From positions 3,008,615-3,072,614 of the forward strand of contig CM026393.1 in NCBI GenBank assembly GCA_014843695.1: a stretch of 64,000 nucleotides of DNA. Reading direction: 5' to 3'. A model generated the notes under the pieces. That model did not search any database. It worked only from the letters and a program-made list of their open reading frames with translations, and was not told the DNA's origin. This document shows positions 43,373 through 54,879 of this stretch, piece by piece. Within the stretch, counting starts at the first letter, position 1, and every line of letters begins with the position of its first letter. This DNA is from Archivesica marissinica. Its lineage: Eukaryota; Mollusca; Bivalvia; Venerida; Vesicomyidae. Position numbers and translations under genes: made by a program.

Positions 43373-46219
43373 ATGGCAAGTTATGATGAACTCATCTTAT
43401 TCCTTGACGATGTGGCTAGCAGCAGAACGGCAAAGTTGTGGGTCGATGTGGTTATTAAACCCGTCTTCATCATGATGCAGTACATCAGAACAGAGAAGGA
43501 AGGTGACTGGCCACTTCATCTAGAGGCTGTTCAACAGATGATGCCTTACTTCTTTGCCAGCGGGCATGTCAATTATGCTCGATATGGACTGTATTACCTT
43601 CGGTCAATGGAAGGAATGCCATCAGAGATAGATTCATGACAGGTGAACATGTCATGCACCACATTCCAGGTGTATGGAACGGCATCTGGAGTGATATGTT
43701 CATAGAAACCACCTACATGAGGTATGGTTACAGTCGTGGAGGAATCATTGGAATCACGCTGCGACCAGACACTCTGAAGACATGGACACTTGGTCTGCAC
43801 ATTCGAAGCAAGCTGGTTGAAGACATTGCCCGTATGCGTGACCCAGATCATGAAGCAAGACAGGACACCCACAAAGAGGAGCAGACATCAAGGATTGCAG
43901 CTGACAGGCAGGGTCTGCTCTGGCTCTTATATTTTTGTAGCCAATTATTTTTAGCCAAATCTGTGCTTCCTTTAGCCAATTCCGACGCGCGCCATTTTTC
44001 CCAAACAGAGTTATTATAGTATATTTATTATAATATATTTTAATGTGTCATGCAATTGTATCACCTAAATGATGTATGCCCATAAACTACAACTGAGGTA
44101 AGAGTTACATTTGCAGTGATACATTACTTGACAAGTTGTGTCAACTTTCATTTTTAGAATCATTTTAAAATGCATTCCCAGGGTTAGACAGTTAGACTAG
44201 TGCTGTATGTCAACTGTGCACATTTTATTACATCACATAAGACATTTGATCTTTTGGGTTAATGGTGTAAACAAGATTTATTTGATTGACAGGGTACTGC
44301 TGCTCGAGATCAATTAACACCTGCCACTTATATTGCCAATACCATTGCTCTATGCCAAATAAACATCCTGTTTTGATGGGATTACTCTGATTAGCTGTCA
44401 GGTTTAAAATTGGAATATTAAATATAATAAATGCCATGGCATGTGGTAAATATCTATTATTTCTTTGATCACAATTTCCAATTTTCGAATATTTTACAGA
44501 TTTTTGTCGTTTTTATCATTTTAGCCAAACTGAGATTTTATTAGCCAATTTTGCCATATTTTAGCCAATGGCTACTCTGGCTATTGCCAGCGCCGGCCCT
44601 GTGACAGGGCAACCATTTTTCAGAAGTTAGATCAGAGCATCGATCCTCTGTCCACCAGCAACGAAGCAGACAAGATAGTGAACATTGCCAGTGGTCGAGT
44701 GGCACCTGTTTCAGTGAACATTGATAAGACTGTGACAATTGGGACCAAAGAAATGGAAGAATTCGAGGATGCTTGGCCAGATGGCTTCTACAATCCCATT
44801 TCAAAGAAGACGGTGACAATGCAAGTAACAAAAAAGCATGTGAATATTGGTACAGCAAAGTTGTTCAATACCACTCTTCTCTTTTCACGAGTCATAGGAC
44901 TCCAGGCTAGCTGTCGTGACACAATATACATCAAGACATTACTATCATATGAGCTATCTCCGGTGCCTACATCGATGTTCAACGACTCGGGTGACATGAG
45001 AACCGGAAAGGCTAAGGCACAGTTGAAGAAGCAACTACAAGTTGAGATGTCATCAAGGAACGTATCACCCAAAGTCGACTGTAGGGTGCTAGATGGTTCA
45101 GCTGTCCTCTGGGTGATACACTGGCCAGCGAATGGGACATTCTGCGACTTTGTTGTGAACTTCAAACAGTACATCCAACATAAACTTACTTCTAGCGATG
45201 TCTATCTCGTGTTCGACAGGTACCAGGATTTCAGTACCAAGAGTACGACCAGATGCAATAGAACAACAGAAGCAAGCAGAGTACATCGACTGGCTCTAGA
45301 TACACCTCTACCCCCACAGAAAGTTGTCCTGACAATGTCAGAAAATAAATCACAGCTGATGGAAATTATCTGTGAAGAACTGACCAGAGACACTACCTTC
45401 CATCAAGACTACACAATGACCCACAAACTTGTCATCACTAGCAGTTGTGATAACACACCAGTTGAAATAAGTTATGGGGGAGTGGTGATCAACCGGGAAG
45501 ACATGTCTACATCTCATGAAGAGGCAGACTCCATCATGGTTCAACAAGCAGAAACAGTTGCGACTGAATGCCAAGTAGGCGTGTCAGTGATTGCAGATGA
45601 CATCGACGTCTTCATCCTTATGTTTCACCACTACTTTGAGTGACAGTTAACCAGTCACATGATCATGGAATCGCCGATTCATGGTAGAAATGTTATTGAC
45701 ATACAAGCTACTGTTAAACAACATCAGAGCATAGTAGATGGACTGTTGTCTATGCACTATCTATCGGGTTGTGATACATGTGCATGCTATTTCGGTATTG
45801 GTAAAGTCAGGGTACTGAAAGTACTGCGAGAAGGCTACTCCTTGTCACTTGTGGGTGACATTCATGCATTGTTACCAGATATAACAAGACAGGCATCCAA
45901 GTTTGTGGCCGCATGCTATGGACACAAGGACTGTAGTAGTATGTCTGAAGCAAGGAAGGTGGGACGGGCCACAGAGGTGGGAAAGGGCACCACAGCCATA
46001 CCAAAGCTGAAGTCTCTACCTCCCACAACAGAAGCATTTCTGGAAAATGTCAAACGAGCACACCTGCAGGCAGCTGTTTGGAAACATGCTTTGGATCTAG
46101 ACCCTCCCTCGCTAGATCCAACATTACATGGATACGTTCGTGACGACAGTTCCAAGACTATGCTGCCTAAACCGATACATGAAGATGTGTCCCTTGCCCC
46201 ACTCCACAATGTGATGTAG
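43373..46219 (+). pseudogene. FEN1/XPG-like nuclease ORF of a transposon, broken
   Basis: The frame opens at 43373 (MASYDELILFLDDVASSRTA) and shifts once near 43625, continuing EHVMHHIPGVWNGIWSDMF. It is split by a 693-bp insertion (43909-44601), resumes at 44609 and meets one in-frame TGA at 45641-45643. It ends at 46219, about 720 residues in all. Motifs follow the FEN1/XPG order: VFDRYQ near 45209, HEEADS near 45515, IADDIDVF near 45590, SGCDT near 45764 and GIGK near 45794. These correspond to the acidic metal-binding residues and the H3TH loop of 5' nucleases. Similar uncharacterised proteins are, as I recall, common in cnidarian and mollusc genomes. The nuclease role is inferred. No transposase domain is seen. 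Confidence 0.7.
43909..44601. mobile_element. CAGGG-ended insertion, 693 bp, 7-bp target duplication
   Basis: The ends are CAGGGTCTGCTCTGGC and, inverted, GCCAGCGCCGGCCCTG. The host sequence TGACAGG is perfectly duplicated (43902-43908 and 44602-44608). Removing the insertion plus one duplicate restores the host reading frame exactly. The interior has many TTAGCCAA words and no ORF. It resembles a hAT-type MITE, although hAT usually duplicates 8 bp. Confidence 0.85.
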
Positions 46220-46340
46220 CCTCTGATGCAGATGACGACGATGACAATTAGACATACAGGTATTAATGTCAACACAGACAAATGAGAGAAACATCATATT
46301 GATAACTGTGTACAATGTCATATACTAAAAACGGGATACG

Positions 46341-46566
46341 GACATGTGCCCCCCAGGACATCTGCCCCCCAGTGCAAAAATGGATAGGTGGACATCTGCC
46401 CCCCAAGTGAAATGGAAGGTAGGACATTAGCCCCCCAGTAGAAATGTTGGCTAGGACATCTGCCCCCCAGTAGAAATGTTGGCTAGGACATTAGCCCCCC
46501 AGTAGAAATGACAGCTAGGACATCTGCCCCCCAGTAAAAAGTGCATGGTAGGACATATGCCCCCCA
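46341..46566. repeat. MULE left terminal array, 32-bp subterminal repeats
   Basis: About seven copies of AGTAGAAATGTTGGCTAGGA then CATCTGCCCCCC alternate between CATCTGCC and CATTAGCC. Each copy has a CCCCCC run. The matching inverted array is at 49897-50108. Confidence 0.93.
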
Positions 46567-47136
46567 TTCCCCCACAAAAACATTCTTTTTTTAATAAAAA
46601 TGCCAATATAAATGACTAAACTTTGAATAAAAGTATGGCCAAGTTTATTTATTGATCCTATTATAAAACAACAATAAGACCAATCAGCTGAACAAAAGGT
46701 TTGAGTTGCTAAGTTTGTATTGATCATAAGTATTAAGATGAGCAGACATGGATGGTTGCATGAATGCTTCCATTAATAGCATCCTTTAATAGTTTGATTT
46801 AATTATCTACTAAATTAACTCTCCTTAATGGCATAAATACATTTCTCTAAAGAAGAATTTATAGCACATTTTGAAAGATGACTGATCTTATTATCGCATA
46901 TTATCACCTATTTTGTATACATCTAGTTTGCAATTATGATAAAATGAAACAAAAATACTAAATATTGTAAACAACTTTATTTTCAATAAAGACAAATACT
47001 ATGAAAACACACTTACATTTACTTAAATAAATGCACATTAAAAAGCACATGAAAGATAGGAAACTATATATTTTTGTCAGGACTATCAGTTAGAAACAGT
47101 CAATAAAATATGAAATTTACTGATAATATCATAACT

Positions 47137-47306
47137 TTAACCTTTAGCATGCTATATTTAAATATCAGCAGACGACATTTTCCCCAGAAAGTAGGACTTG
47201 ATATTGTGGGATGAATTGAATGAAATGTCAAGCCCTACTTTCTGGCAAAAATAAGCAAAATATTACATTTGTCTGCTCATTTCGCCTACAGAGTGCTAAA
47301 GGTTAA
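47137..47306. mobile_element. TTAA-flanked palindromic MITE inside the MULE
   Basis: The ends are TTAACCTTTAGCA and TGCTAAAGGTTAA. Inner inverted words CAGAAAGTAGGACTTGA and TCAAGCCCTACTTTCTG form a second stem. TTAA borders match the other TTAA elements in the window. Confidence 0.78.
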
Positions 47307-47508
47307 ATTATTTATGTTTTGAAGTAAAATCCTGGAGTTAGCACATATTCCGAAAAAGCACATTGTAAAGAGCACACTGAATACATCTTTATAAATAACA
47401 GACACAGTTTCATTTTGGAACATTATTATGTTTCTCGAATTTTACAATATGTTCAGCTAAACAGTCTTCTCTCCTAGAGATATTAGATGACAAAGTCTTG
47501 TACAATGC

Positions 47509-49339
47509 TTATGTTTCTCTGAATCGTACAATACATCCAATGCCTTGTAAAAACTCCGACACAGACTTCTCTCCTAGAGACATTTGTTGGCATAAAGTCT
47601 TTAGTTTCTGCTGTAGTTGTTTGGTCTCTCTGCGCACGCGTTTCTTGGTTGGGTCTCCCTGTCTTGCTCTTTCTAGCTCTGTCAAAACATTCATCTGGTC
47701 CTTCTGGATACACTGGATAGTGTGCCACAGTCCTGGGTTTTTGTGGCCGACGAGATGACATAATCCGTTGTTCCAGGATTCACACACGTTGTTAGTGCGC
47801 GATCCATCCATCATTGTTTCCTCATACACATTCCAAGAATCAAGTGAAAATTTTGGACTGTTCGAACGTACGACTCGTATAATTCCTCTCGGACCACGTG
47901 TTGACTTATAGGGTCCACTTACATAGTTAGTATCAAAGTAGTCAACAATATCTACCAGCTGGAACAATTGTGCGCAGGTGGCGCATACCTTCCTGGACAC
48001 GATCCGTTGGCAAGAATGCTAATCCATCAAGCATTCCGCAGAAGTGTTTCACTGATTCGTCAGTCTTGTAGAGAACGGACAGACCGCCATTCTGTATTTT
48101 CCTCCAAGTACTTTGAGTTAGGTGGTAGAAGCAGCCCTGAATTCTGACAGGTGCTCCTAGCATAGACTTTATGGCATTGTGTATAGCTATTTCAAAGTCA
48201 CAGGAGATTGTGGTTGGGTCTGGTATAAGATCATACTCATCACAAGAGTTCAACACAGCTGCGAATACTTCCTCATACGTAGATTGGAGTTTGTTGGGGA
48301 GGAATGCGTATATACAGGTGGCATACACATCGTTCACAGCGGCCCTTATAACAAACAGTTGTTTGAATTGTCTTGGTGCTGTACCGAATGTCCCATCAAT
48401 GTACCATTTGTCACTGTCACACATATGCCTAAGTCCAAGTTCCGTACCAAACAGCAACACCCTATTTTCATTGGATTGTCCTGCTTCATGGTTATCGTAT
48501 AAGAGAAAGGGGAGATCATCAGCTCCACCTGTAGATTTGTACTCCTCTGGAAGTTCTGGGATGTCACTGATACTGGCTGGTTCTGGTGGTGTATTTCCAC
48601 GTTTTATCCGTCTCACAGATCGTTTGATTGTATCAGCTTTTCCAGCAGCCACACGTACACCTACTGGATATTGTGCCAGTGTATCAGTGATAAGCTGACC
48701 AGGATTTCCGCGATTATTCATAGCATGTGTTTTGATGTCCTGTCGTACTTTCATGGCCTCTATGGCGAAATGGTCAGCTGTATGGCTGTGTGTTGTAGAT
48801 GATGTGTTCTGTGTTTTCTGAAACAGAAAGAAATGTATATTATTAAAATTATTAATTTTAAAAGGGTATACAATAGCATAAAAGTCCTCTTTCTTTTAAT
48901 TCTGAAATGAGAATTTTACATGTCTTTTGATTTTTGATTTTACCCCGTCATGAACGTTTCACATTTTCAGTTTATGAAATATTGATGTTTTTAGACATTC
49001 TTTTATTCAAAATTATGTAAACCTTTTTATTGAAAATGATTAATAATTATGGCTTTCAACTACTTTCAAAATATTTTGATACATGTAATGTGGACGTTTC
49101 TTTTGATGGTCAGTATATTTACTTTTGCAGCAGGCACAACACTGCTAAACGTTGTTGTTGAAACTTTCGAGTATGTACTTTATACCTACCGAAAGATCTG
49201 TTGTAACTGTTCCATTGCAAGAGGAACTCTTGCGTTTGGAACATTCCCAGTGGATGGAAGACTTGCGAGATTTCTTCTTGGTGTAGGAATACCCATCTTT
49301 CACTAACTTCTCTGACCCACGTATACTCTGAATTATCTC
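47509..49339 (-). pseudogene. FLYWCH-MULE transposase, two exons, one frameshift
   Basis: Exon 1 (49339 to 49190) carries a FLYWCH zinc finger: MEIIQSIRGSEKLVKDGYSY, then HWECSKRKSSSCNGTVTTD. It ends at a donor (CTTTCG then GTAGGT). Exon 2 begins at 48817 after CTTTCTGTTTCAG and supplies the closing HSH ligands (TTHSHTADHFAIEAMKV). The MULE domain follows: KWYIDGTF (first Asp), TISCDFEIAIHNAI (second Asp), CFYHLTQSTWRKIQ, and after a one-base frame change near 47970, TNNVCESWN (Glu). The stop is at 47509. All DDE landmarks are present. The single frameshift is the only lesion I see, so the element is recent or the shift is an assembly error. Confidence 0.85.
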
Positions 49340-49896
49340 CATGATGATATGAGTTGGACATTGTAGAAAGAGGCTTATATATGCTTGAACTTTAAAACAA
49401 TTAACACTAATTTTGCAATCAAACCCAATAACTACATACAAGTTTGTCTTTAATAAAGGATAATTAAATGATATCTGTTCACTATCTGTTCACTATGATC
49501 ATTAAGTAGTCAATTACACAAACTTAATTTTTTGTTAATTACAATTAACACTGAATTAAGTATTGCAATCAAACCCACTGATCACATACAGGGTTGTCTT
49601 TAATTGCGGATAATTACATGAAATCTGTTCACTATTATCATTTGTTTATTAAACAAATATAATGTTGTTAACATATATATTGTTAATTACAATTAACACT
49701 GAACTATTGCAATCAAACCCAATGATAACATACAGGGTTGTCTTTAATAGCGGTTAAATTACATATCTGTTAAATAATTACATAAAACATTTTTAGAACT
49801 TTTTATATTAATTAATAATTTGCTGGGTATGAGGACTAATAATATGCATTTTGGAAGTTTTTCATCCAATAGTATGTTTCTAATACTGCCACTTTT

Positions 49897-50108
49897 TACT
49901 GGGGGGCAGATGTCCTAGCTGTCATTTCTACTGGGGGGCTAATGTCCTAGCCAACATTTCTACTGGGGGGCTAATGTCCTAGCCAACATTTCTACTGGGG
50001 GGCAGATGTCCTAGCCAACATTTCTTCTGGGGGGCTAATGTCCTAGCCAACATTTCACTTGGGGGGCAGATGTCCACCTATCCATTTTTGCACTGGGGGG
50101 CAAATGTC
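49897..50108. repeat. MULE right terminal array, inverted 32-bp repeats
   Basis: This is the reverse complement of the left array: TGGGGGGCAGATGTCCTAGC and TGGGGGGCTAATGTCCTAGC with AACATTTCTACT spacers, about seven copies. Confidence 0.93.
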
Positions 50109-50170
50109 CCGGATTCCAGAAATCGTTCACATTTCCTCTCCTTAACTACTGCAATATTAGTGTTTTTAGT

Positions 50171-50234
50171 GAATCCGGGACATTTGCCCCCCAGGACATC
50201 TGCCCCCCAGTGCAAAAATGGATAGGTGGACATT
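50171..50234. repeat. Third, solitary MULE terminus
   Basis: GAATCCGGGACATTTGCCCC, CAGGACATCTGCCCCCCAGT and AAAAATGGATAGGTGGACAT repeat the left-end orientation 54 bp beyond the right end. Flanking words AGAAATCG (50118) and CGATTTCT (50236) are inverted copies. Confidence 0.8.
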
Positions 50235-50609
50235 CCGATTTCTGTATGTGCCATGACTTGTTCAGCATAGACACTACTAGAACATTATGACTTTTCAGTC
50301 ACTATTCTTTTGATGCATATCTGAAATTAGTTTACTTTATGACCTGGTGTCTGTCAGCTTACAAATATTGTAACATATCTGTCAATGACAAACTATTAAT
50401 ATTATATTGAAGGTGTTCAATGATATTGTCAACATTTAGATTAATCAAGCATGTCATTTAAAAGTACAGCAACATGTTAACAGATTGACAACGGCCATAT
50501 TGGAATATGCAAATGAAGCTAATATATTTACATTGTAATATAAGATGTATTATATGGGACCTCTATTTTTTCAAAACACTAGAACAAAGAATTTCAAATG
50601 TATCCATAA

Positions 50610-50950
50610 TTGTATCCAGAATATGGTGACATAAAACCGGTCTCATGAGAGATTTTAGAGCGGCCATCTTAGATTTATGCAAATGAAGGAGTTGTCAAAT
50701 GATAATAAAAGCTATTCCATTGGGTCCTTGTGTCTTAAAGTCCCGTTAAAACATTTTAGATTGTTTTAAAATCCCTTCTAGAAGCCGAGATATCTTAATT
50801 ATAGTATATTAAATAGAACACTGGTGGCCATCTTGGTTTTATGCAAATTAGAAAAAATGCCCAAAGGTGATGTCATCAAGCGGATTTTTAATATTTATGG
50901 TCTCAGTGACCAAAATCAATCAAAAAACATTGTATATACTCTACTTCCAT
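50610..50950. repeat. Right terminal inverted repeat of the outer transposon
   Basis: This is the reverse complement of 42982-43325, ending CATTGTATATACTCTACT. It lacks the short ACCGTAT insertion seen on the left. Confidence 0.88.
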
Positions 50951-51057
50951 GTATACCCCTAAAATCCCATTTTGCTGCCAGACTACTACTGTTGGCACAG
51001 TAATCAGTTGTTTGTTTTATGCAGTGTTTTAGTCTTGTAGGCAAAGTTATTCACTGT

Positions 51058-51584
51058 TTAACCCTTTCCTTCATAGAGATTTAGGTTGATATACTATTAT
51101 ATATCCATACAAACAACAGTCATTTAGCTATCATGCAGTGAATAAGTAGTCGCCATATCTATCCCACCTCCATAGATATTACTGGGACTACATAGAGATT
51201 TAGGTTACTATACTATTATATCTCCATACAAACGACAGCCATTTAGCTATAATGCAGTGGATAAGTAGTCACCATATATATCCCACCTCCATAGATATTA
51301 CTGGGACTACATGGGATTCTAGCCTTTATTATGAACATTGGTTTGGCTACTACATTGTGAATATATGTTGTATTGGTAATGGCGTCAAGAGGTGATTCTA
51401 TGAGGGAAAGGGTTATGAACATTGGTTTGGCTACTACATTGTGAGTGTATGTCGTATTGGTAATGGCGTCAAGAGGTGCTTCTATGAGGGAAAGGGTTAT
51501 GAACATTGGTTTGGCTACTACATTGTGAATGTATGTCGTATTGGTAATGGCATCAAGAGGTGCTTCTATGAGGGAAAGGGTTAA
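51058..51584. mobile_element. TTAA-flanked element with internal tandem duplications
   Basis: The ends are TTAACCCTTTCCTTCATAGA and TCTATGAGGGAAAGGGTTAA. The left part is duplicated as two 118-bp units (51073-51310). The right part is three 84-bp units (51329-51582), each ending with a copy of the right terminal repeat. There is no ORF of interest. Confidence 0.8.
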
Positions 51585-51743
51585 CATTATCAAGGAGTAT
51601 TCCTCCTCATGTTAGGGGACTTATCTCCCTTGAAATGGTCCAAATTTCCTTTAAATGAGCTGTTTGTTTTTGTGAATATATGTGTGTGGTACAGTGTAAG
51701 TAACATGACTTTAAAGTCGTATTTCTCTTCAAAATCTTATTTA

Positions 51744-51910
51744 GTTTACACAAGTTTTTTTTATCTTGATTGCGAAACAAGTTCTTTCAACTTATATTAA
51801 TCACTCTCGAGACCTCATTTCCTGATGGAATCCATCGCCATGAAGGAGAGAGAAGATGCAATGTGGAATTTAAATGCCTAAGGATACAATCATAATGGCT
51901 ACAGCTGAAC
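51744..51910 (-). repeat. SINE family C, 5' truncated, reverse orientation
   Basis: The tail (GTTCTTTCAACTTATATTAA on the + strand) and the body (GACCTCATTTCCTGATGGAA, GTGGAATTTAAATGCC) are present. The head is lost. Confidence 0.82.
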
Positions 51911-52151
51911 TCTGTTAATGTGATTTAATACTTTACTTTTTCTCACACGTTTGTTATGTACATCGAATATTTTGCATTGAAATTTAAACATTCCAATACA
52001 CATAAAAACACTAGCAGGATTTGTGGTTTGGACTTGTCTGACAGCAAAGTTACATTTCTATTTGTGACTTGAAGGATGTTGTGTGGTATTACTATTATTA
52101 TGGTGTTTACATTGTTTGTGTTTAAATTTACAAGTTGTGTACATGTACTGT

Positions 52152-53333
52152 GTAGGATATACCACTGGTGCTATAGTACTGTGTAGGATATACCACTGTG
52201 TAGGATATACCACTGGTGCTATAGTACTGTGTAGGATATACCACTGTGTAGGATATACCACTGATGCTGTAGTACTGTGTAGGATATACCACTGATGGTG
52301 TAGTACTGTGTAGGATATACCACTGATGCTGTAGTACTGTGTAGGATATACCACTGGTGGTGTAGTACTGTGTAGGATATACCACTGATGCTGTAGTACT
52401 GTGTAGGATATACCACTGTGTAGGATATACCACTGTGTAGGATATACCACTGATGCTGTAGTACTGTGTAGGATATACCACTGGTGGTGTAGTACTGTGT
52501 AGGATATACCACTGATGCTGTAGTAGTGTAGGATATACCACTGTGTAGGATATACCACTGTGTAGGATATACCACTGTGTAGGATATACCACTGATGCTG
52601 TAGTACTGTGTAGGATATACCACTGTGTAGGATATACCACTGGTGCTATAGTACTGTGTAGGATATACAACTGTGTAGGATATACCACTGTGTAGGATAT
52701 ACCACTGTGTAGGATATACCACTGATGCTGTAGTACTGTGTAGGATATACCACTGGTGGTGTAGTACTGTGTAGGATATACCACTGATGCTGTAGTAGTG
52801 TAGGATATACCACTGTGTAGGATATACCACTGTGTAGGATATACCACTGTGTAGGATATACCACTGATGCTGTAGTACTGTGTAGGATATACCACTGTGT
52901 AGGATATACCACTGGTGCTATAGTACTGTGTAGGATATACAACTGTGTAGGATATACCACTGTGTAGGATATACCACTGGTGTGGTTTGTGTGTTACCAC
53001 TGTGTAGGATATACCACTGATTGTATACTGTGTAGGATATACCACTACTGTGTAGGATATACCACTGATTGTATAGTGTAGGATATACCACTGTGTATAT
53101 ACTGTGTAGGATATACCACTGATTGTATACTGTGTAGGATATACCACTGTGTAGGATATACCACGTGCTATAGTACTGTGTAGGATATACAACGTGTAGG
53201 TATACCACTGTGTAGGATATACCACGTGGTGTAGTACTGTGTAGGATATACCACTGGTGCTATAGTACTGTGTAGGATATACAACTGTGTAGGATATACC
53301 ACTGTGTAGGATATACCACTGGTGCTATAGTGT
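52152..53333. repeat. Compound array of 17-bp and longer units
   Basis: A core TGTGTAGGATATACCAC (17 bp) is repeated about 60 times, with TGATGCTGTAGTAC, TGGTGGTGTAGTAC or TGGTGCTATAGTAC linkers. Blocks of several units recur, for example 52545-52660 and 52810-52925. Copies decay at the right end. Confidence 0.95.
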
Positions 53334-53531
53334 AATGAATATGGTGTCTGTCTGGTAACCAAGGGGCTGTGAGATTGAACTCTGCCACAGTGGTGATGCC
53401 CTTAAAAACCAAGCACTTAAACACAGCATTCCCACATCGTCTCTTCTCTCTGGATCCGCCCCTGGGTTGTTATATGATATGTACCAATTAACAGGCGAGA
53501 TGGTAGAATGCATCAATTAATTACATTTTGA
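53334..53531. other. Degenerate SINE-like segment
   Basis: The words TGTCTGTCTGGTAACCAAGG, GATGCCCTTAAAAACCAAG and ATCGTCTCTTCTCTC vaguely resemble family C. Not assignable with confidence. Confidence 0.35.
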
Positions 53532-54482
53532 GCATTCCACATACACAGTACTCACTCATGTAATATGTTCATCCACATTCCACATACACAGTACTCACTC
53601 ATGTAATATGTTCATCCACATTCCACATACACATTACTCACTCATGTAATATGTTCATCCACATTCCACATACACAGTACTCACTCATGTAATATGTTCA
53701 TCCACATTCCACATACACAGTACTCACTCATGTAATATGTTCATCCACATTCCACATACACAGTACTCACTCATGTAATATGTTCATCCACATTCCACAT
53801 ACACAGTACTCACTCATGTAATATGTTCATCCACATTCCACATACACAGTACTCACTCATGTAATATGTTCATCCACATTCCACATACACAGTACTCACT
53901 CATGTAATATGTTCATCCACATTCCACATACACAGTACTCACTCATGTAATATGTTCATCCACATTCCACATACACAGTACTCACTCATGTAATATGTTC
54001 ATCCACATTCCACATACACAGTACTCACTCATGTAATATGTTCATCCACATTCCACATACACAGTACTCACTCATGTAATATGTTCATCCACATTCCACA
54101 TACACAGTACTCACTCATGTAATATGTTCATCCACATTCCACATACACAGTACTCACTCATGTAATATGTTCATCCACATTCCACATACACAGTACTCAC
54201 TCATGTAATATGTTCATCCACATTCCACATACACAGTACTCACTCATGTAATATGTTCATCCACATTCCACATACACAGTACTCACTCATGTAATATGTT
54301 CATCCACATTCCACATACACAGTACTCACTCATGTAATATGTTCATCCACATTCCACATACACAGTACTCACTCATGTAATATGTTCATCCACATTCCAC
54401 ATACACAGTACTCACTCATGTAATATGTTCATCCACATACACAGTACTCACTCATGTAATATGTTCATCCACATTCCACACA
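53532..54482. repeat. Minisatellite, 43-bp unit, 22 copies, almost identical
   Basis: The unit is ATTCCACATACACAGTACTC, ACTCATGTAATATGTTCATC and CAC. One unit has ACATTACTC and one near the right end lacks ATTCCAC. Confidence 0.98.
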
Positions 54483-54615
54483 AAGTATTATTTTATAGTA
54501 TATATTTTTTTTTTATCTTGTTTGTAATTTCAATGTTTTTGTTAATATGTTTTTCTTTTATAAAAAAATATATATATTAATTATAAATTTGCTTTTGTTG
54601 TTGTTCATAACTGAG

Positions 54616-54819
54616 TGCGTGTTTTACGTTTATTTATCGTCGCTACCGGTTGCCCATATGAGCGACACCTCGTGAAGAGATTAGTCATTTTAGATTTTTG
54701 GAGAATAGTGCAATGATACAGACAGAGACCCATTCCAGAGTCTCCTCTGGTTCTTTTACATGCATGGTGTAAAGCACCGACACAAGACCTCGGTTTAAAG
54801 TCCCATCTGAAAGACTGAT
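54616..54819 (-). repeat. SINE family A, reverse orientation, head missing
   Basis: It runs from TGTTTTACGTTTATTTATCG through GCCCATATGAGCGACACCTC to AAAGTCCCATCTGAAAGACT. Confidence 0.87.
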
Positions 54820-54879
54820 TTCACTGGCTATTGCCTAGTTACATGTCAATAATCCTATCTTAGCAACCAAGTGCTCATC

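Larger units (their letters stand above)
46333..50117 (-). mobile_element. MULE (Mutator-like) transposon nested in the outer element
   Basis: Two inverted arrays of a 32-bp repeat bound 3.8 kb of sequence containing a FLYWCH-MULE transposase gene on the - strand. The outermost bases are GGGATACGGACATGTGCCCC on the left and, inverted, GGAATCCGGGACATTTGCCC on the right. No clear 8-11-bp target duplication was found in the flanks. The element sits 110 bp after the stop of the nuclease-like ORF. Confidence 0.85.

Noticed and set aside
48171..48698. 175-codon + strand frame.
   Set aside because: Shadow of the MULE transposase on the opposite strand, which has all expected catalytic motifs.
42982..50950. 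The outer and inner inverted repeats as one two-gene transposon (nuclease plus MULE transposase).
   Set aside because: The MULE gene lies wholly within its own terminal arrays, and the nuclease-like ORF lies outside them. Nesting is simpler, though absence of clear target duplications leaves a small doubt.
53532..54482. CRISPR-like look of regularly spaced repeats here and at 59541.
   Set aside because: There are no unique spacers: whole units repeat, and the genome is eukaryotic. These are minisatellites.
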